From Yersinia thracica (GTDB lineage: Bacteria > Pseudomonadota > Gammaproteobacteria > Enterobacterales > Enterobacteriaceae), in assembly GCF_902170565.1 (NCBI RefSeq), contig NZ_CABHXX010000008.1:1-64000 (forward strand): a stretch of DNA of 64,000 nt, given 5' to 3'. Under the pieces are notes generated by a model. That model saw only the letters and a list, made by a program, of their open reading frames with translations. It was not told where the DNA came from and did no database searches. A program made the translations under genes and the position numbers. This document shows, piece after piece, positions 10,529-21,166 of the stretch. The stretch's first letter is position 1. Each line of letters begins with the position of its first letter.

Positions 10529-12472
10529 TTGAGTGACATGGCGAAAAACCTAATACTCTGGTTAGTTATTGCAGTCGTATTGATGTCTGTATTCCAGAGC
10601 TTTGGACCCAGCGAATCGAATGGTCGTAGAGTGGATTACTCTACTTTCATGTCCGACGTAACCCAAGATCAGGTTCGTGAAGCACGTATCAATGGACGTG
10701 AAATTAACGTCAGTAAGAAAGATAACAGCAAATATACGACTTTCATTCCGGTCAACGATCCAAAGCTGTTAGATGTCTTATTGACTAAAAATGTGAAAGT
10801 TGTTGGTGAGCCACCGGAAGAGCCGAGCTTGCTGGCCTCTATCTTTATTTCCTGGTTCCCAATGCTGTTGCTGATTGGGGTCTGGATCTTCTTTATGCGT
10901 CAAATGCAGGGCGGCGGCGGCAAAGGGGCAATGTCCTTTGGCAAGAGCAAAGCCCGAATGCTGACAGAAGATCAGATAAAAACTTCTTTTGCTGATGTCG
11001 CCGGTTGTGACGAAGCAAAAGAAGAAGTCAGTGAACTGGTTGAATACCTACGCGAGCCAAGCCGTTTCCAGAAATTGGGCGGTAAAATTCCGAAAGGCGT
11101 ATTGATGGTCGGCCCTCCGGGGACGGGTAAAACCTTGTTGGCGAAAGCCATTGCAGGTGAAGCTAAAGTGCCATTCTTCACCATTTCGGGTTCTGACTTC
11201 GTAGAAATGTTTGTTGGTGTGGGTGCATCCCGTGTCCGTGACATGTTTGAACAGGCTAAGAAAGCCGCGCCTTGTATCATCTTTATCGATGAAATTGATG
11301 CGGTAGGCCGTCAGCGTGGCGCAGGTCTGGGTGGCGGTCACGACGAACGTGAACAGACTCTGAACCAAATGCTGGTTGAGATGGATGGCTTTGAAGGTAA
11401 TGAAGGCATCATCGTCATCGCGGCAACTAACCGTCCAGACGTGCTTGACCCGGCGTTACTGCGTCCAGGCCGTTTTGACCGTCAGGTTGTGGTGGGTTTA
11501 CCGGATGTTCGCGGTCGTGAACAGATTTTGAAAGTCCACATGCGTCGCGTGCCATTAGATACCGATATTGATGCTTCCGTAATCGCTCGTGGTACACCAG
11601 GCTTCTCTGGTGCTGACTTGGCTAACCTGGTCAACGAAGCCGCATTGTTTGCCGCTCGCGGTAACAAACGTGTCGTTTCAATGTCTGAGTTTGAGAAAGC
11701 GAAAGACAAAATTATGATGGGTGCGGAACGTCGCTCCATGGTAATGACAGAAGCGCAGAAAGAATCAACGGCATACCATGAAGCAGGGCATGCGATTATC
11801 GGTCGCTTGGTACCTGAGCATGACCCAGTACATAAAGTGACCATTATTCCACGTGGTCGTGCATTGGGTGTAACATTCTTCTTGCCGGAAGGTGATGCCA
11901 TCAGTGCCAGCCGTCAGAAACTGGAAAGCCAGATCTCGACTTTGTATGGTGGTCGTCTTGCTGAAGAAATCATTTATGGCCCGGAAAAAGTATCTACCGG
12001 TGCATCGAATGATATCAAAGTTGCCACGTCTATCGCGCGTAACATGGTAACGCAGTGGGGCTTCTCCGAGAAACTGGGGCCGTTGTTGTATGCTGAAGAA
12101 GAGGGCGAAGTGTTCCTTGGCCGTTCTGTTGCGAAAGCCAAGCACATGTCCGATGAAACAGCGCGTATTATTGATCAGGAAGTTAAATTACTTGTCGAGC
12201 GTAACTATCAGCGCGCACGTACTTTGCTGATGGAAAACATGGATGTTCTGCATACCATGAAAGATGCTTTGATGAAGTATGAAACTATTGATGCGCCACA
12301 GATTGATGACTTGATGAATCGCAAAGAAGTCCGCCCGCCAGCGGGTTGGGATGATGCGAACAAGACTAAATCATCTGACAACGATAGTACGCCAAAGGCA
12401 CCAACGCCGGTTGATGAGCCACATACACCAACGCCGGGCAATACTATGTCAGAGCAGTTGGGCGATAAGTAA
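10529..12472 (+). CDS. ftsH: ATP-dependent zinc metalloprotease FtsH
   Basis: A 647-residue membrane-anchored AAA protease. Transmembrane segments are at about 5-23 and 99-120. Walker A GPPGTGKT, Walker B IIFIDEID and the second region of homology [21 protein letters not shown] define the AAA domain. The zinc site HEAGH lies near residue 414. A TTG start at 10529 is chosen because GAGG lies 10 bases ahead of it and the product begins MSDMAKN as in E. coli; the ATG three codons later is spaced too far from it. It degrades LpxC, sigma-32 and damaged membrane proteins. Confidence 0.97.
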   Translation: MSDMAKNLILWLVIAVVLMSVFQSFGPSESNGRRVDYSTFMSDVTQDQVREARINGREINVSKKDNSKYTTFIPVNDPKLLDVLLTKNVKVVGEPPEEPSLLASIFISWFPMLLLIGVWIFFMRQMQGGGGKGAMSFGKSKARMLTEDQIKTSFADVAGCDEAKEEVSELVEYLREPSRFQKLGGKIPKGVLMVGPPGTGKTLLAKAIAGEAKVPFFTISGSDFVEMFVGVGASRVRDMFEQAKKAAPCIIFIDEIDAVGRQRGAGLGGGHDEREQTLNQMLVEMDGFEGNEGIIVIAATNRPDVLDPALLRPGRFDRQVVVGLPDVRGREQILKVHMRRVPLDTDIDASVIARGTPGFSGADLANLVNEAALFAARGNKRVVSMSEFEKAKDKIMMGAERRSMVMTEAQKESTAYHEAGHAIIGRLVPEHDPVHKVTIIPRGRALGVTFFLPEGDAISASRQKLESQISTLYGGRLAEEIIYGPEKVSTGASNDIKVATSIARNMVTQWGFSEKLGPLLYAEEEGEVFLGRSVAKAKHMSDETARIIDQEVKLLVERNYQRARTLLMENMDVLHTMKDALMKYETIDAPQIDDLMNRKEVRPPAGWDDANKTKSSDNDSTPKAPTPVDEPHTPTPGNTMSEQLGDK

Positions 12473-12488
12473 GTCTACTGTTGGTATC

Positions 12489-12686
12489 TATACTCTAAAT
12501 AATTCGAGTTGCGGGAAGGCGGCAAGTGAATGACAAATTGGTTGCAAACCATTTTGAACGGCGCTTGCGCTGGCCCGCAGGGTGAGCCTCTGATGAGGCT
12601 CATAATCCCGATGAGTTGACGCCAGTCAATGATTCGGGTGAGAGATAGCAGCCAACGCACATGTAGCTTGAAGTATACCGAGTATA
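12489..12686. repeat. ERIC-like dispersed intergenic repeat, copy 1
   Basis: About 198 bases bounded by TATACTC and its inverse GAGTATA. Inside is a core CCCGATGAG...GATTCGGGTGAG closely related to the central ERIC/IRU palindrome, and an internal GAGCCTC / GAGGCTC stem. A second, inverted copy with the same core lies at about 50245-50435. It occupies the ftsH-folP gap and would be transcribed as hairpins. Confidence 0.8.
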
Positions 12687-12705
12687 AAGCGTTGTGATTA
12701 ATATA

Positions 12706-12732
12706 AACCTCGGGCTTGCTCGGGGTTTTTCT
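12706..12732 (+). terminator. Hairpin with T-run between ftsH and folP
   Basis: AACCTCGGGC / GCTCGGGGTT stem with a two-base loop and T-run. It would end ftsH transcripts before folP, or act as a partial attenuator. Confidence 0.7.
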
Positions 12733-12751
12733 TTTTTTAAGGCGCAATAGT

Positions 12752-13585
12752 ATGCATTTAACGGCCAGAGGTCTGACGTTGGACCTCACTCGCCCACAGG
12801 TTATGGGTATCCTGAATGTCACACCAGATTCATTTTCAGATGGTGGGCATCACAATAATCTTGATAAAGCATTACAACACGCCCAACTGATGTTATCAGC
12901 GGGTGCTACTCTAATTGATATTGGTGGTGAGTCCACTCGCCCCGGTGCGGCTGAAGTTAGTGAGCAAGAAGAGCTTGATCGAGTCGTGCCTGTCGTGGAA
13001 GCATTGGCGAAACGTTTTGATGTTTGGTTATCTGTAGATACATCCAAAGCGGCGGTAATCACTGAATCAGCTCGTGTCGGCGCTCACCTAATCAATGATA
13101 TTCGTTCGTTGCAAGAACCCGGTGCGCTTGAAGCTGTGGCAAAAACCGGCTTGCCGGTGTGCCTGATGCATATGCAAGGGCAGCCACAAAGTATGCAGCA
13201 GTCCCCTCATTACGATGATCTTATGACTGATATAAATCAGTTTTTTAAGCACCATATTGACCGTTGTGTTGCGGGCGGTATCGCAAAAAGTAAATTGTTA
13301 CTCGACCCAGGCTTCGGTTTCGGTAAAAATCTGGCGCATAATTATCAACTACTGGCACGGTTGGCCGAGCTTCACCATTTTGATCTGCCATTATTAGTCG
13401 GGATGTCACGAAAATCTATGGTTGGGCAGCTATTAAATGTCCCGCCACAACAACGGGTTATCGGGAGTGTCGCTTGCGCTGTCATTGCCGCAATGCAAGG
13501 CGCGCAGATTGTCAGGGTGCATGATGTCAAAGAAACTGTCGAGGCGATGCGTATCGTCGAGGCAACACTTTCAGCGAAGGGATAA
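12752..13585 (+). CDS. folP: Dihydropteroate synthase
   Basis: A 277-residue dihydropteroate synthase, the sulfonamide target, joining p-aminobenzoate to dihydropterin pyrophosphate in folate synthesis. Signatures are MGILNVTPDSFSDGG, IDIGGESTRPGA, LLDPGFGFGK and the phosphate-binding SRKS and RVHD near the end. The ATG at 12752 fits the family N-terminus; an upstream in-frame ATG at 12716 lies in the terminator stem and is rejected. glmM starts 9 bases after its stop. Confidence 0.96.
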   Translation: MHLTARGLTLDLTRPQVMGILNVTPDSFSDGGHHNNLDKALQHAQLMLSAGATLIDIGGESTRPGAAEVSEQEELDRVVPVVEALAKRFDVWLSVDTSKAAVITESARVGAHLINDIRSLQEPGALEAVAKTGLPVCLMHMQGQPQSMQQSPHYDDLMTDINQFFKHHIDRCVAGGIAKSKLLLDPGFGFGKNLAHNYQLLARLAELHHFDLPLLVGMSRKSMVGQLLNVPPQQRVIGSVACAVIAAMQGAQIVRVHDVKETVEAMRIVEATLSAKG

Positions 13586-13594
13586 ATAAAAATT

Positions 13595-14935
13595 ATGAGT
13601 AACCGTAAATACTTTGGTACAGATGGCATTCGCGGCAAAGTGGGTGACAGCCCGATTACGCCAGATTTTGTATTAAAGCTCGGCTGGGCTGCCGGTAAAG
13701 TTCTGGCTCGACATGGTTCTCGTAAAATTATCATCGGTAAAGATACGCGCATTTCTGGCTATATGCTGGAATCAGCACTCGAAGCAGGCCTGGCTGCTGC
13801 GGGGCTATCAGCCTCATTTACCGGTCCGATGCCGACCCCTGCCGTCGCTTATTTGACGCGAACTTTCCGTGCAGAAGCGGGCATCGTTATTTCGGCATCC
13901 CATAATCCTTTCTATGATAATGGCATTAAATTCTTCTCAATTGACGGCACTAAATTGCCTGATGATGTGGAAGAGGCGATTGAAGCCGAGATGGAAAAAC
14001 CATTAACTTGTGTAGAATCTGCGGAACTGGGCAAAGCCAACCGTATCGTGGATGCTGCGGGTCGTTACATTGAGTTTTGCAAAGGGACATTCCCGAGCGA
14101 ACTCAGCTTGAATGAGCTGAAAATTGTGGTTGATTGCGCTAATGGCGCAACTTATCACATTGCGCCAAGCGTATTGCGCGAGCTAGGTGCAACCGTCATT
14201 ACTATCGGCTGTGAGCCGGATGGTATGAATATTAACGAAAAATGTGGTGCCACAGATGTTCGCTTGCTGCAAGAACGTGTTCTTGCTGAAAAAGCGCATG
14301 TTGGGCTGGCATTTGACGGCGACGGTGACCGGCTGATGATGGTCGATCACTTGGGTAATAAGGTTGATGGCGACCAAATCCTCTATATCATTGCTCGTGA
14401 AGGTTTACGTCAAGGCCAATTGAAAGGCGGTGCTGTCGGTACTCTGATGAGCAATATGGGGTTGCAACTGGCATTGAAAGAGCTGGGCATTCCGTTTGTT
14501 CGCGCTAAAGTAGGTGACCGCTACGTGCTGGAAGCTATGCAGGAAAAAGGCTGGAGAATTGGTGCTGAAAACTCAGGCCACGTAATCCTGTTGGATAAAA
14601 CCACCACTGGTGATGGTATTGTGGCTGGTTTACAGGTGCTGACTGCGATGGTGCGTAACCATATGAGCTTGCACGATTTGTGCAGCGGTATGAAGTTATT
14701 GCCACAAATTCTGGTCAATGTGCGTTTCTCTGGTGATCATAATCCACTGAAATCAGACTCAGTTGAAGAAGTGACCCGCCAGGTTGAAAAAGAATTGGGC
14801 GACCGTGGCCGAGTTCTGTTGCGTAAGTCAGGTACTGAACCATTAATCCGAGTGATGGTTGAAGGTGATGCTGAAGAGGCACTGATTTCTGAAATGGCGA
14901 ATCGGATTGCTGATGCGGTAAAAGCGGCAGGATAA
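13595..14935 (+). CDS. glmM: Phosphoglucosamine mutase
   Basis: A 446-residue phosphohexomutase that converts glucosamine-6-phosphate to glucosamine-1-phosphate for peptidoglycan and LPS. The phosphoserine loop is [15 protein letters not shown] with S102, the metal loop [11 protein letters not shown], the sugar-binding loop ENSGHV and the phosphate-binding loop [12 protein letters not shown]. It follows folP closely, as in E. coli. Confidence 0.97.
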   Translation: MSNRKYFGTDGIRGKVGDSPITPDFVLKLGWAAGKVLARHGSRKIIIGKDTRISGYMLESALEAGLAAAGLSASFTGPMPTPAVAYLTRTFRAEAGIVISASHNPFYDNGIKFFSIDGTKLPDDVEEAIEAEMEKPLTCVESAELGKANRIVDAAGRYIEFCKGTFPSELSLNELKIVVDCANGATYHIAPSVLRELGATVITIGCEPDGMNINEKCGATDVRLLQERVLAEKAHVGLAFDGDGDRLMMVDHLGNKVDGDQILYIIAREGLRQGQLKGGAVGTLMSNMGLQLALKELGIPFVRAKVGDRYVLEAMQEKGWRIGAENSGHVILLDKTTTGDGIVAGLQVLTAMVRNHMSLHDLCSGMKLLPQILVNVRFSGDHNPLKSDSVEEVTRQVEKELGDRGRVLLRKSGTEPLIRVMVEGDAEEALISEMANRIADAVKAAG

Positions 14936-15071
14936 TGATTTTTTAGCGGGGGAGGGGGGTACTCTCCCCTGTAAATTATGCTGAAGTTGAATAACTTGAC
15001 GTTTTTTTCCGCAAATAAACCTATGTAATGAAATTGCCCTTGCGTGTACTAGACGCTTTGGTTAGTATTCA

Positions 15072-15089
15072 CACCCGCTTAAGTGGGTG
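15072..15089. promoter_or_regulatory. Palindrome in the secG leader
   Basis: CACCCGCTTAAGTGGGTG is a near-perfect 18-base inverted repeat about 70 bases upstream of the secG start. It is not followed by a T-run, so it is more likely a leader structure or operator than a terminator. Confidence 0.4.
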
Positions 15090-15159
15090 AATAAGTCCCC
15101 CGCTTGATGGGTGAGAAGCATTTGGCATGCGGTGAACCCGCAAGGATACAGGTACAACT

Positions 15160-15495
15160 ATGTACGAAGCTCTTCTGGTTATTTTCTTGCTGATTTCGAT
15201 TGGGCTAGTTGCTCTGATCATGTTGCAGCAAGGTAAAGGCGCGGATATGGGAGCCTCATTCGGAGCAGGTGCTTCTGCAACTCTGTTCGGTTCGAATGGT
15301 TCCGGTAACTTTATGACCCGCATGACGGCTGTATTGGCGGCGCTGTTTTTCGTCATTAGCTTGATTTTGGGCAATATGAGCACCAACCAGGGCAATAAAG
15401 GCAGCGAGTGGGAAAATCTGGGTCAGCCAGCAAAATCTGAGCAGACTACAGCACCCGTAGCGCCGACTAAGCCGAGTAGTGATATCCCGCAGTAA
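15160..15495 (+). CDS. secG: Protein translocase subunit SecG
   Basis: A 111-residue inner-membrane subunit of SecYEG. Two membrane helices (about 3-23 and 52-71) flank the conserved cytosolic loop MLQQGKGADMGASFGAGAS. The C-terminus is hydrophilic and Pro/Thr-rich. Length equals E. coli SecG. It is followed by tRNA-Leu, the conserved order. Confidence 0.97.
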   Translation: MYEALLVIFLLISIGLVALIMLQQGKGADMGASFGAGASATLFGSNGSGNFMTRMTAVLAALFFVISLILGNMSTNQGNKGSEWENLGQPAKSEQTTAPVAPTKPSSDIPQ

Positions 15496-15586
15496 TGTTT
15501 CAAAAGCAGTTAGTAGTCAGAAATAGAAAGAAAGTTTTAAAGTGGTTGTGACGACTTAATCAGTAAAAACAACCATTTGAATCAGT

Positions 15587-15673
15587 GCCGGGGTGGTGGA
15601 ATTGGTAGACACGCTACCTTGAGGTGGTAGTGCCCGATTGGGCTTACGGGTTCAAGTCCCGTCCTCGGTACCA
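15587..15673 (+). tRNA. leuU: tRNA-Leu (anticodon GAG)
   Basis: Class II tRNA with long variable arm and encoded CCA. The anticodon loop TTGAGGT lies between CTACC and GGTAG, giving anticodon GAG. The T arm GGGTTCAAGTCCC is canonical. The sequence is almost that of E. coli leuU, which also lies downstream of secG. The acceptor stem has G-U pairs at positions 1 and 5. Confidence 0.96.
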
Positions 15674-15688
15674 AATCAGACAGATAAC

Positions 15689-15717
15689 TTGCTTTTTTGT
15701 CGTTATCAACGTAATAT
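15689..15717 (+). promoter_or_regulatory. Promoter of metY-rimP-nusA-infB operon
   Basis: TTGCTT and TAATAT separated by exactly 17 bases, ending 16 bases before the metY tRNA. Confidence 0.65.
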
Positions 15718-15733
15718 TTGCCACGTTTTCGGA

Positions 15734-15808
<75 letters not shown>

Positions 15809-15810
<2 letters not shown>

Positions 15811-15831
15811 CTTTCCTAAAGTGTTTTTTTT
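15809..15831 (+). terminator. First terminator after metY
   Basis: CACTT / AAGTG hairpin overlapping the CCA end of the tRNA, then eight T residues. First of three successive terminators before rimP. Confidence 0.65.
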
Positions 15832-15941
15832 CAAATGTTGTATTCGGTAGACCTCAGATACTTTCGATTTCAATTTGAAAAAAATACTTGTCAGAAAGTT
15901 GTACCGAAGCCGCTTTGCGGCAAACAGGGTCCAGTTGCATA

Positions 15942-15965
15942 AAGCCCCGAATTTCGGGGTTTTTT
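15942..15965 (+). terminator. Second terminator in the metY-rimP leader
   Basis: CCCCGA / TCGGGG with a three-base loop followed by six T residues; strong intrinsic terminator. Confidence 0.85.
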
Positions 15966-15987
15966 GTTATTTGACAGCAGAATCACT

Positions 15988-16008
15988 GGGCTATTAGGCC
16001 CTTTTTTT
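15988..16008 (+). terminator. Third terminator immediately before rimP
   Basis: GGGC / GCCC short stem followed by seven T residues, ending 17 bases before the rimP start codon; likely partial. Confidence 0.55.
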
Positions 16009-16025
16009 ATGTCTTGGGGGTGGGC

Positions 16026-16478
16026 TTGTCCACATTAGAACAAAAGTTAACAGAGATAATTTCAGCACCGGTAGAGGCCTTAGGCTATGAATTAGTCGGC
16101 ATCGAGTTCATCCGGGGGCGCCAATCGACGCTACGAATCTATATTGATAGTGACGACGGAATCACTGTTGATGCTTGTGCTGATGTCAGCCACCAGGTCA
16201 GCGCTGTCTTGGATGTCGAAGATCCCATTACGGTCGCTTACAACTTAGAAGTTTCCTCTCCGGGCCTTGAACGCCCAATGTTCACTGCTGAACACTATAC
16301 TCGTTACCTTGGTGAAGAAGTTACTTTGGTCTTGCGTATGGCTATGCAGAACCGCCGTAAATGGCAGGGCATTATCAAAGCCGTTGATGGTGAAATGATC
16401 ACGGTTACTGTGGATGGAAAAGATGAAGTGTTCGCGCTGAGCAACATCCAGAAAGCGAACCTGGTACCCCACTTTTAA
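16026..16478 (+). CDS. rimP: Ribosome maturation factor RimP
   Basis: A 150-residue RimP (YhbC) needed for 30S subunit maturation. A TTG start at 16026 is chosen because it yields the family N-terminus [20 protein letters not shown] and follows GGGGGTGGGC; the TTG at 16014 would add four non-conserved residues. Conserved stretches are [29 protein letters not shown] and [11 protein letters not shown]. nusA starts 21 bases downstream. Confidence 0.96.
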   Translation: MSTLEQKLTEIISAPVEALGYELVGIEFIRGRQSTLRIYIDSDDGITVDACADVSHQVSAVLDVEDPITVAYNLEVSSPGLERPMFTAEHYTRYLGEEVTLVLRMAMQNRRKWQGIIKAVDGEMITVTVDGKDEVFALSNIQKANLVPHF

Positions 16479-16499
16479 AGTTTGGATGAGGCAACTAGG

Positions 16500-17987
16500 A
16501 TGAACAAAGAGATTCTGGCTGTTGTAGAAGCAGTTTCCAATGAGAAATCCCTTCCGCGCGAGAAGATTTTTGAGGCGTTGGAAACCGCTCTAGCGACAGC
16601 GACCAAGAAAAAATACGAACAAGAAATTGAAGTTCGCGTCAGTATCGACCGTAAAACCGGTGATTTCGACACCTTCCGTCGTTGGGTTGCCGTTGACGAA
16701 GTCACGATGCCAACTCGCGAAATTACGTTAGACGCGGCTCAGTATGAAGATCCATCGCTCCAGTTGGGCGATTATGTTGAAGATCAGATTGAATCTGTCA
16801 CTTTTGACCGCATTACAACCCAAACTGCCAAGCAAGTTATCGTACAAAAAGTGCGTGAAGCTGAGCGGGCTATGGTGGTTGAACAATTCCGCCAATATTT
16901 AGGTGAGATTGTTACTGGTACGGTTAAGAAAGTTAACCGCGACAGTATTGCACTGGATCTGGGTCATAATGCCGAAGCTGTTATTAACCGCGAAGACATG
17001 TTACCGCGTGAAAACTTCCGTCCAGGCGACCGTATCCGTGGTGTTTTGTACGATGTTCGTCCAGAAGCTCGCGGTGCTCAGCTGTTTGTCAGCCGTTCAC
17101 GCCCTGAGATGCTGATTGAACTGTTCCGCATTGAAGTGCCAGAAATCGGCGAAGAATTGATCGAAATTAAAGCCGCTGCCCGTGATCCTGGTTCGCGTGC
17201 TAAAATTGCGGTTAAAACCAACGACAAACGTATCGACCCGGTCGGTGCTTGTGTTGGTATGCGTGGTGCCCGTGTTCAGGCTGTTTCTAGCGAACTTGGC
17301 GGCGAGCGCATTGATATTGTATTGTGGGATGATAATCCAGCCCAGTTTGTTATTAATGCCATGGCGCCAGCTGATGTTGCGTCAATTGTGGTTGATGAAG
17401 ACAAACACACAATGGATGTTGCCGTTGAAGCCAGTAACCTGGCACAGGCAATTGGCCGTAATGGCCAGAATGTACGTTTAGCGGCACAGCTGAGTGGCTG
17501 GGAACTGAACGTAATGACAGCGGACGATCTTCAGGCCAAGCATCAGGCCGAGGCTCATGCCGCTATTGATACCTTCACCAAATATCTTGATATCGATGAA
17601 GACTTTGCCACCATCTTGGTAGAGGAAGGTTTCTCTTCTCTGGAAGAATTGGCTTACGTGCCAATGAAAGAACTTCTGGAAATCGATGGTCTTGACGAAG
17701 ATACGGTTGAAGCGCTGCGTGACCGCGCCAAAGCTGCATTGACCACGCAGGCCCTGGCACAAGAAGAAAGTCTTGGCGACCAAAAACCCGCTGATGATCT
17801 GCTGAATCTGGCTGGTCTGGAACGTAGCATGGCATTTAAATTGGCTGCGCGCGGTGTGTGTACGCTGGAAGATCTTGCCGAGCAGGGTATCGATGATCTG
17901 GCAGATATTGAAGGGCTTAGCGATGAGCAAGCCGGCGAGCTGATAATGGCTGCACGTAATATCTGTTGGTTTGGCGATAACGCGTAA
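16500..17987 (+). CDS. nusA: Transcription termination/antitermination factor NusA
   Basis: A 495-residue NusA. In order: the RNA polymerase-binding N-terminal domain (1-130), S1 domain (about 135-200), KH1 and KH2 (to about 345, including [12 protein letters not shown] and [12 protein letters not shown]), and two acidic repeats AR1 and AR2 (about 350-495). The ATG at 16500 gives [16 protein letters not shown] and the E. coli length; the ORF extends six codons upstream without homology. It modulates pausing, termination and antitermination and represses its own operon in E. coli. Confidence 0.98.
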   Translation: MNKEILAVVEAVSNEKSLPREKIFEALETALATATKKKYEQEIEVRVSIDRKTGDFDTFRRWVAVDEVTMPTREITLDAAQYEDPSLQLGDYVEDQIESVTFDRITTQTAKQVIVQKVREAERAMVVEQFRQYLGEIVTGTVKKVNRDSIALDLGHNAEAVINREDMLPRENFRPGDRIRGVLYDVRPEARGAQLFVSRSRPEMLIELFRIEVPEIGEELIEIKAAARDPGSRAKIAVKTNDKRIDPVGACVGMRGARVQAVSSELGGERIDIVLWDDNPAQFVINAMAPADVASIVVDEDKHTMDVAVEASNLAQAIGRNGQNVRLAAQLSGWELNVMTADDLQAKHQAEAHAAIDTFTKYLDIDEDFATILVEEGFSSLEELAYVPMKELLEIDGLDEDTVEALRDRAKAALTTQALAQEESLGDQKPADDLLNLAGLERSMAFKLAARGVCTLEDLAEQGIDDLADIEGLSDEQAGELIMAARNICWFGDNA

Positions 17988-18011
17988 TAAACTGTAGCAG
18001 GAAGGAACAGC

Positions 18012-20690
18012 ATGACAGATGTAACCGTAAAATCGCTGGCAGCTGAGATTCAGACCCCAGTTGATCGCCTGGTACAGCAATTTGCTGATGCAGGGATCAA
18101 GAAGTCTGAAGTAGACTCAGTTACCCAGCAAGAAAAAGAAACATTGCTGGCGCACTTAAACCGTGAACACGGTAGTGCGCCTAATAAACTCACGCTGCAA
18201 CGCAAAACGCGTAGCACCTTGAATATTCCGAGCACCGGCGGAAAAAGTAAATCGGTGCAAATCGAGGTCCGCAAGAAACGCACTTATGTAAATACGCCGG
18301 AAGCTGAACAAGCAAAAGCGGAAGAGCAGGCACAGCGTGAAGCGGAAGAGCAGGCACAACGTGAAGCGGAAGCAGCAGCGCAGAAAATCGCTGAAGAAAA
18401 AGCTAAACGAGCGGCCGAAGAACAAGCCAAACGTGAGGCCGCTGAAAAAGCTAAACGCCAAGCAGCGGAAAAAGAAAAAGTGACGAATCAACAAACCGAC
18501 GAAAAAACCAAGCCAGCTCAGACTGATAAAGCACGCCGTGAAGCTGAAGCTGCCGAGCTGAAACGCTCTGTAGAAGAAGAAACACGCCGTAAGGTCGAGG
18601 AAGACGCTAAACGCGTTGCTGAGGAAGCCCGTAAAATGGCAGCCGAAAATGAAGGTAAATGGCCAGCACCTGTGGCTGAGCAGACTGAATCTGCCGATTA
18701 CCACGTAACCACCTCACAACATGCGCGCGCCGCGGAAGATGAAAACGACGCCAAAGTTGAAGGTGATCGCCGCAGCCGCACTCGTGGTGGTAAAGCAACT
18801 AAACAGAAGAAAGGCAATAAACTCTCCGAGTCTAAAGCTGATCGCGAAGAAGCACGTGCTGTTGGCCGTAAAGGCAAACGTAAACCAAGCACATTACAAC
18901 AGAGCTTCAACAAGCCTGTTGTTGCCGTTAACCGCGATGTAGTGATTGGCGAGACGGTAACTGTTGCTGAACTGGCAAACAAAATGGCTGTTAAAGGTTC
19001 TCAGGTCATCAAAGCAATGATGAAACTGGGTGCAATGGCAACCATTAACCAGGTTATCGATCAGGAAACAGCACAGCTGGTTGCTGAAGAGATGGGCCAC
19101 AAAGTTATCCTGCGTCGTGAAAACGAGCTGGAAGAAGCGCTGATGAGCGACCGTGATACCGGCGCTGAAGCTGCAGCTGAGCATCGCGCTCCCGTTGTGA
19201 CCATTATGGGCCACGTTGACCACGGTAAAACTTCTCTGCTGGATTACATCCGCTCCACGAAAGTGGCGTCAGGTGAAGCCGGCGGTATTACACAGCACAT
19301 CGGTGCTTATCACGTTGAAACTGAAAACGGCATGATCACTTTCCTGGATACACCAGGACACGCCGCGTTTACTTCAATGCGTGCCCGTGGTGCTCAGGCG
19401 ACTGATATCGTGGTGCTGGTTGTCGCAGCCGACGATGGCGTGATGCCACAGACTATCGAAGCTATTCAGCATGCCAAAGCGGCGAACGTGCCAGTTGTGG
19501 TTGCAGTGAATAAAGTCGATAAGCCAGCCGCTGACCCAAGCCGTGTTAAAACTGAATTGATTCAATACGGTATTATATCCGAAGATTTTGGCGGCGATGT
19601 TCCATTCATCGAAGTATCTGCGAAAGTCGGTACCGGTATTGATAATTTGCTGCAAGCAATTCTGCTGCAAGCTGAAGTCATGGAACTGAAAGCCGTTCGT
19701 ACTGGCATGGCAAGTGGTGTTGTCATCGAATCCTTCTTGGATAAAGGCCGTGGCCCAGTTGCTACCGTGCTGGTTCAACAAGGTACGCTGAACAAAGGTG
19801 ATATCGTACTGTGTGGCTTCGAGTATGGCCGTGTACGTGCGATGCGTGACGAGCTGGGCCGTGATATCACGTCTGCTGGTCCGTCTATTCCGGTTGAGAT
19901 CCTTGGCTTATCCAGTGTTCCTGCTGCTGGTGATGAAGTTACCGTTGTTCGTGACGAGAAGAAAGCTCGTGAAGTTGCACTGTATCGTCAGGGCAAATTC
20001 CGTGAAGTTAAGCTGGCTCGTCAGCAGAAATCTAAACTGGAAAACATGTTTGCTAACATGACTGAAGGTGAAGTTTCTGAACTGAACATCGTCATCAAAT
20101 CTGACGTACAGGGTTCTTGTGAAGCTATCTGTGATTCACTGGAAAAACTGTCTACCGATGAAGTAAAAGTCCGCATTGTGGGTTCAGGCGTTGGTGGTAT
20201 CACCGAAACTGACGCAACACTGGCCGCAGCTTCTGGCGCAATCATCCTTGGCTTTAACGTTCGTGCTGATGCTTCAGCGCGTCGTGTAGTAGAAACTGAA
20301 GGCTTGGATCTGCGTTACTACTCAGTCATTTATAGCTTGATTGATGAAGTTAAGCAGGCGATGAGTGGTATGCTGGCACCTGAGTACAAACAACAAATCA
20401 TTGGTTTGGCTGAAGTTCGTGATGTATTTAAATCACCGAAATTTGGCGCCATTGCTGGTTGTATGGTTACTGAGGGTGTGATTAAGCGTAATAATCCAAT
20501 CCGTGTTCTGCGCGACAACGTGGTTATCTATGAAGGCGAGCTGGAATCTCTGCGCCGCTTCAAAGATGACGTCAACGAAGTTCGTAATGGTATGGAATGT
20601 GGTATCGGCGTTAAGAACTACAATGACGTCCGTACGGGCGATGTGATCGAAGTCTTCGAAATTATCGAAATCAAACGTACTATCGATTAA
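18012..20690 (+). CDS. infB: Translation initiation factor IF-2
   Basis: An 892-residue IF2. The N-terminal third has the IF2N fold and a long charged Ala/Glu/Lys/Arg coiled region (about 95-210) of variable length. The G domain has G1 [10 protein letters not shown]3 DTPGHAAF and G4 NKVDKP. The C-terminal domains bind fMet-tRNA. A tandem 24-base duplication lies at 18318-18365 in the coiled region. E. coli makes shorter forms from internal starts; that is plausible here but cannot be read with certainty. Confidence 0.98.
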   Translation: MTDVTVKSLAAEIQTPVDRLVQQFADAGIKKSEVDSVTQQEKETLLAHLNREHGSAPNKLTLQRKTRSTLNIPSTGGKSKSVQIEVRKKRTYVNTPEAEQAKAEEQAQREAEEQAQREAEAAAQKIAEEKAKRAAEEQAKREAAEKAKRQAAEKEKVTNQQTDEKTKPAQTDKARREAEAAELKRSVEEETRRKVEEDAKRVAEEARKMAAENEGKWPAPVAEQTESADYHVTTSQHARAAEDENDAKVEGDRRSRTRGGKATKQKKGNKLSESKADREEARAVGRKGKRKPSTLQQSFNKPVVAVNRDVVIGETVTVAELANKMAVKGSQVIKAMMKLGAMATINQVIDQETAQLVAEEMGHKVILRRENELEEALMSDRDTGAEAAAEHRAPVVTIMGHVDHGKTSLLDYIRSTKVASGEAGGITQHIGAYHVETENGMITFLDTPGHAAFTSMRARGAQATDIVVLVVAADDGVMPQTIEAIQHAKAANVPVVVAVNKVDKPAADPSRVKTELIQYGIISEDFGGDVPFIEVSAKVGTGIDNLLQAILLQAEVMELKAVRTGMASGVVIESFLDKGRGPVATVLVQQGTLNKGDIVLCGFEYGRVRAMRDELGRDITSAGPSIPVEILGLSSVPAAGDEVTVVRDEKKAREVALYRQGKFREVKLARQQKSKLENMFANMTEGEVSELNIVIKSDVQGSCEAICDSLEKLSTDEVKVRIVGSGVGGITETDATLAAASGAIILGFNVRADASARRVVETEGLDLRYYSVIYSLIDEVKQAMSGMLAPEYKQQIIGLAEVRDVFKSPKFGAIAGCMVTEGVIKRNNPIRVLRDNVVIYEGELESLRRFKDDVNEVRNGMECGIGVKNYNDVRTGDVIEVFEIIEIKRTID
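18318..18365 (+). repeat. Tandem 24-bp duplication within infB
   Basis: Two adjacent 24-base units differing at one base encode two copies of AEEQAQRE in the IF2 linker. In-frame, so only linker length changes. Confidence 0.85.
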
Positions 20691-20755
20691 TCGCCTCAGA
20701 TCTGCTTATATCCATTTGGGGGGCCTTGGCCCCCCAATTTGTCTGGAGAATCCAA

Positions 20756-21166
20756 ATGGCAAAAGAATTCAGCCGTTCTCAGCGTGTTTCACAAGAAATG
20801 CAAAAAGAGATCGCACTCATCTTACAGCGCGAAATCAAAGACCCTCGTGTTGGCATGGCGACCGTGTCAGGTATCGAGCTATCTCGTGATTTGGCTTACG
20901 CTAAAGTCTTTGTGACCTTCCTGAACGTGTTAACCGATAATGCCTCACCGGATACAGTAAAAAATGGCATTAAAGCACTGCAAGATGCCTCCGGTTATAT
21001 CCGCACTCTGCTGGGTAAAGCAATGCGCTTGCGTATCGTGCCAGAACTGACTTTCGCCTATGACAACTCTCTGATTGAAGGGATGCGGATGTCTAACCTG
21101 GTGACTAACGTCATCAAAAATGATGCAGAACGTCAGGTTAATCCAGGAAACGACGAGGAGAAGTAA
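20756..21166 (+). CDS. rbfA: 30S ribosome-binding factor RbfA
   Basis: A 136-residue cold-shock ribosome assembly factor with a KH-like fold. The ATG at 20756 follows GGAG and gives [20 protein letters not shown]. The conserved KVFVTFLNV and [15 protein letters not shown] are present. Ten upstream codons without homology are excluded. The stop overlaps the truB start by one base (TAATG), coupling the two. Confidence 0.97.
   Translation: MAKEFSRSQRVSQEMQKEIALILQREIKDPRVGMATVSGIELSRDLAYAKVFVTFLNVLTDNASPDTVKNGIKALQDASGYIRTLLGKAMRLRIVPELTFAYDNSLIEGMRMSNLVTNVIKNDAERQVNPGNDEEK

Noticed and set aside
18156-18704. 182-codon minus-strand ORF inside infB
   Set aside because: Phe/Ser-rich shadow of the repetitive IF2 linker.
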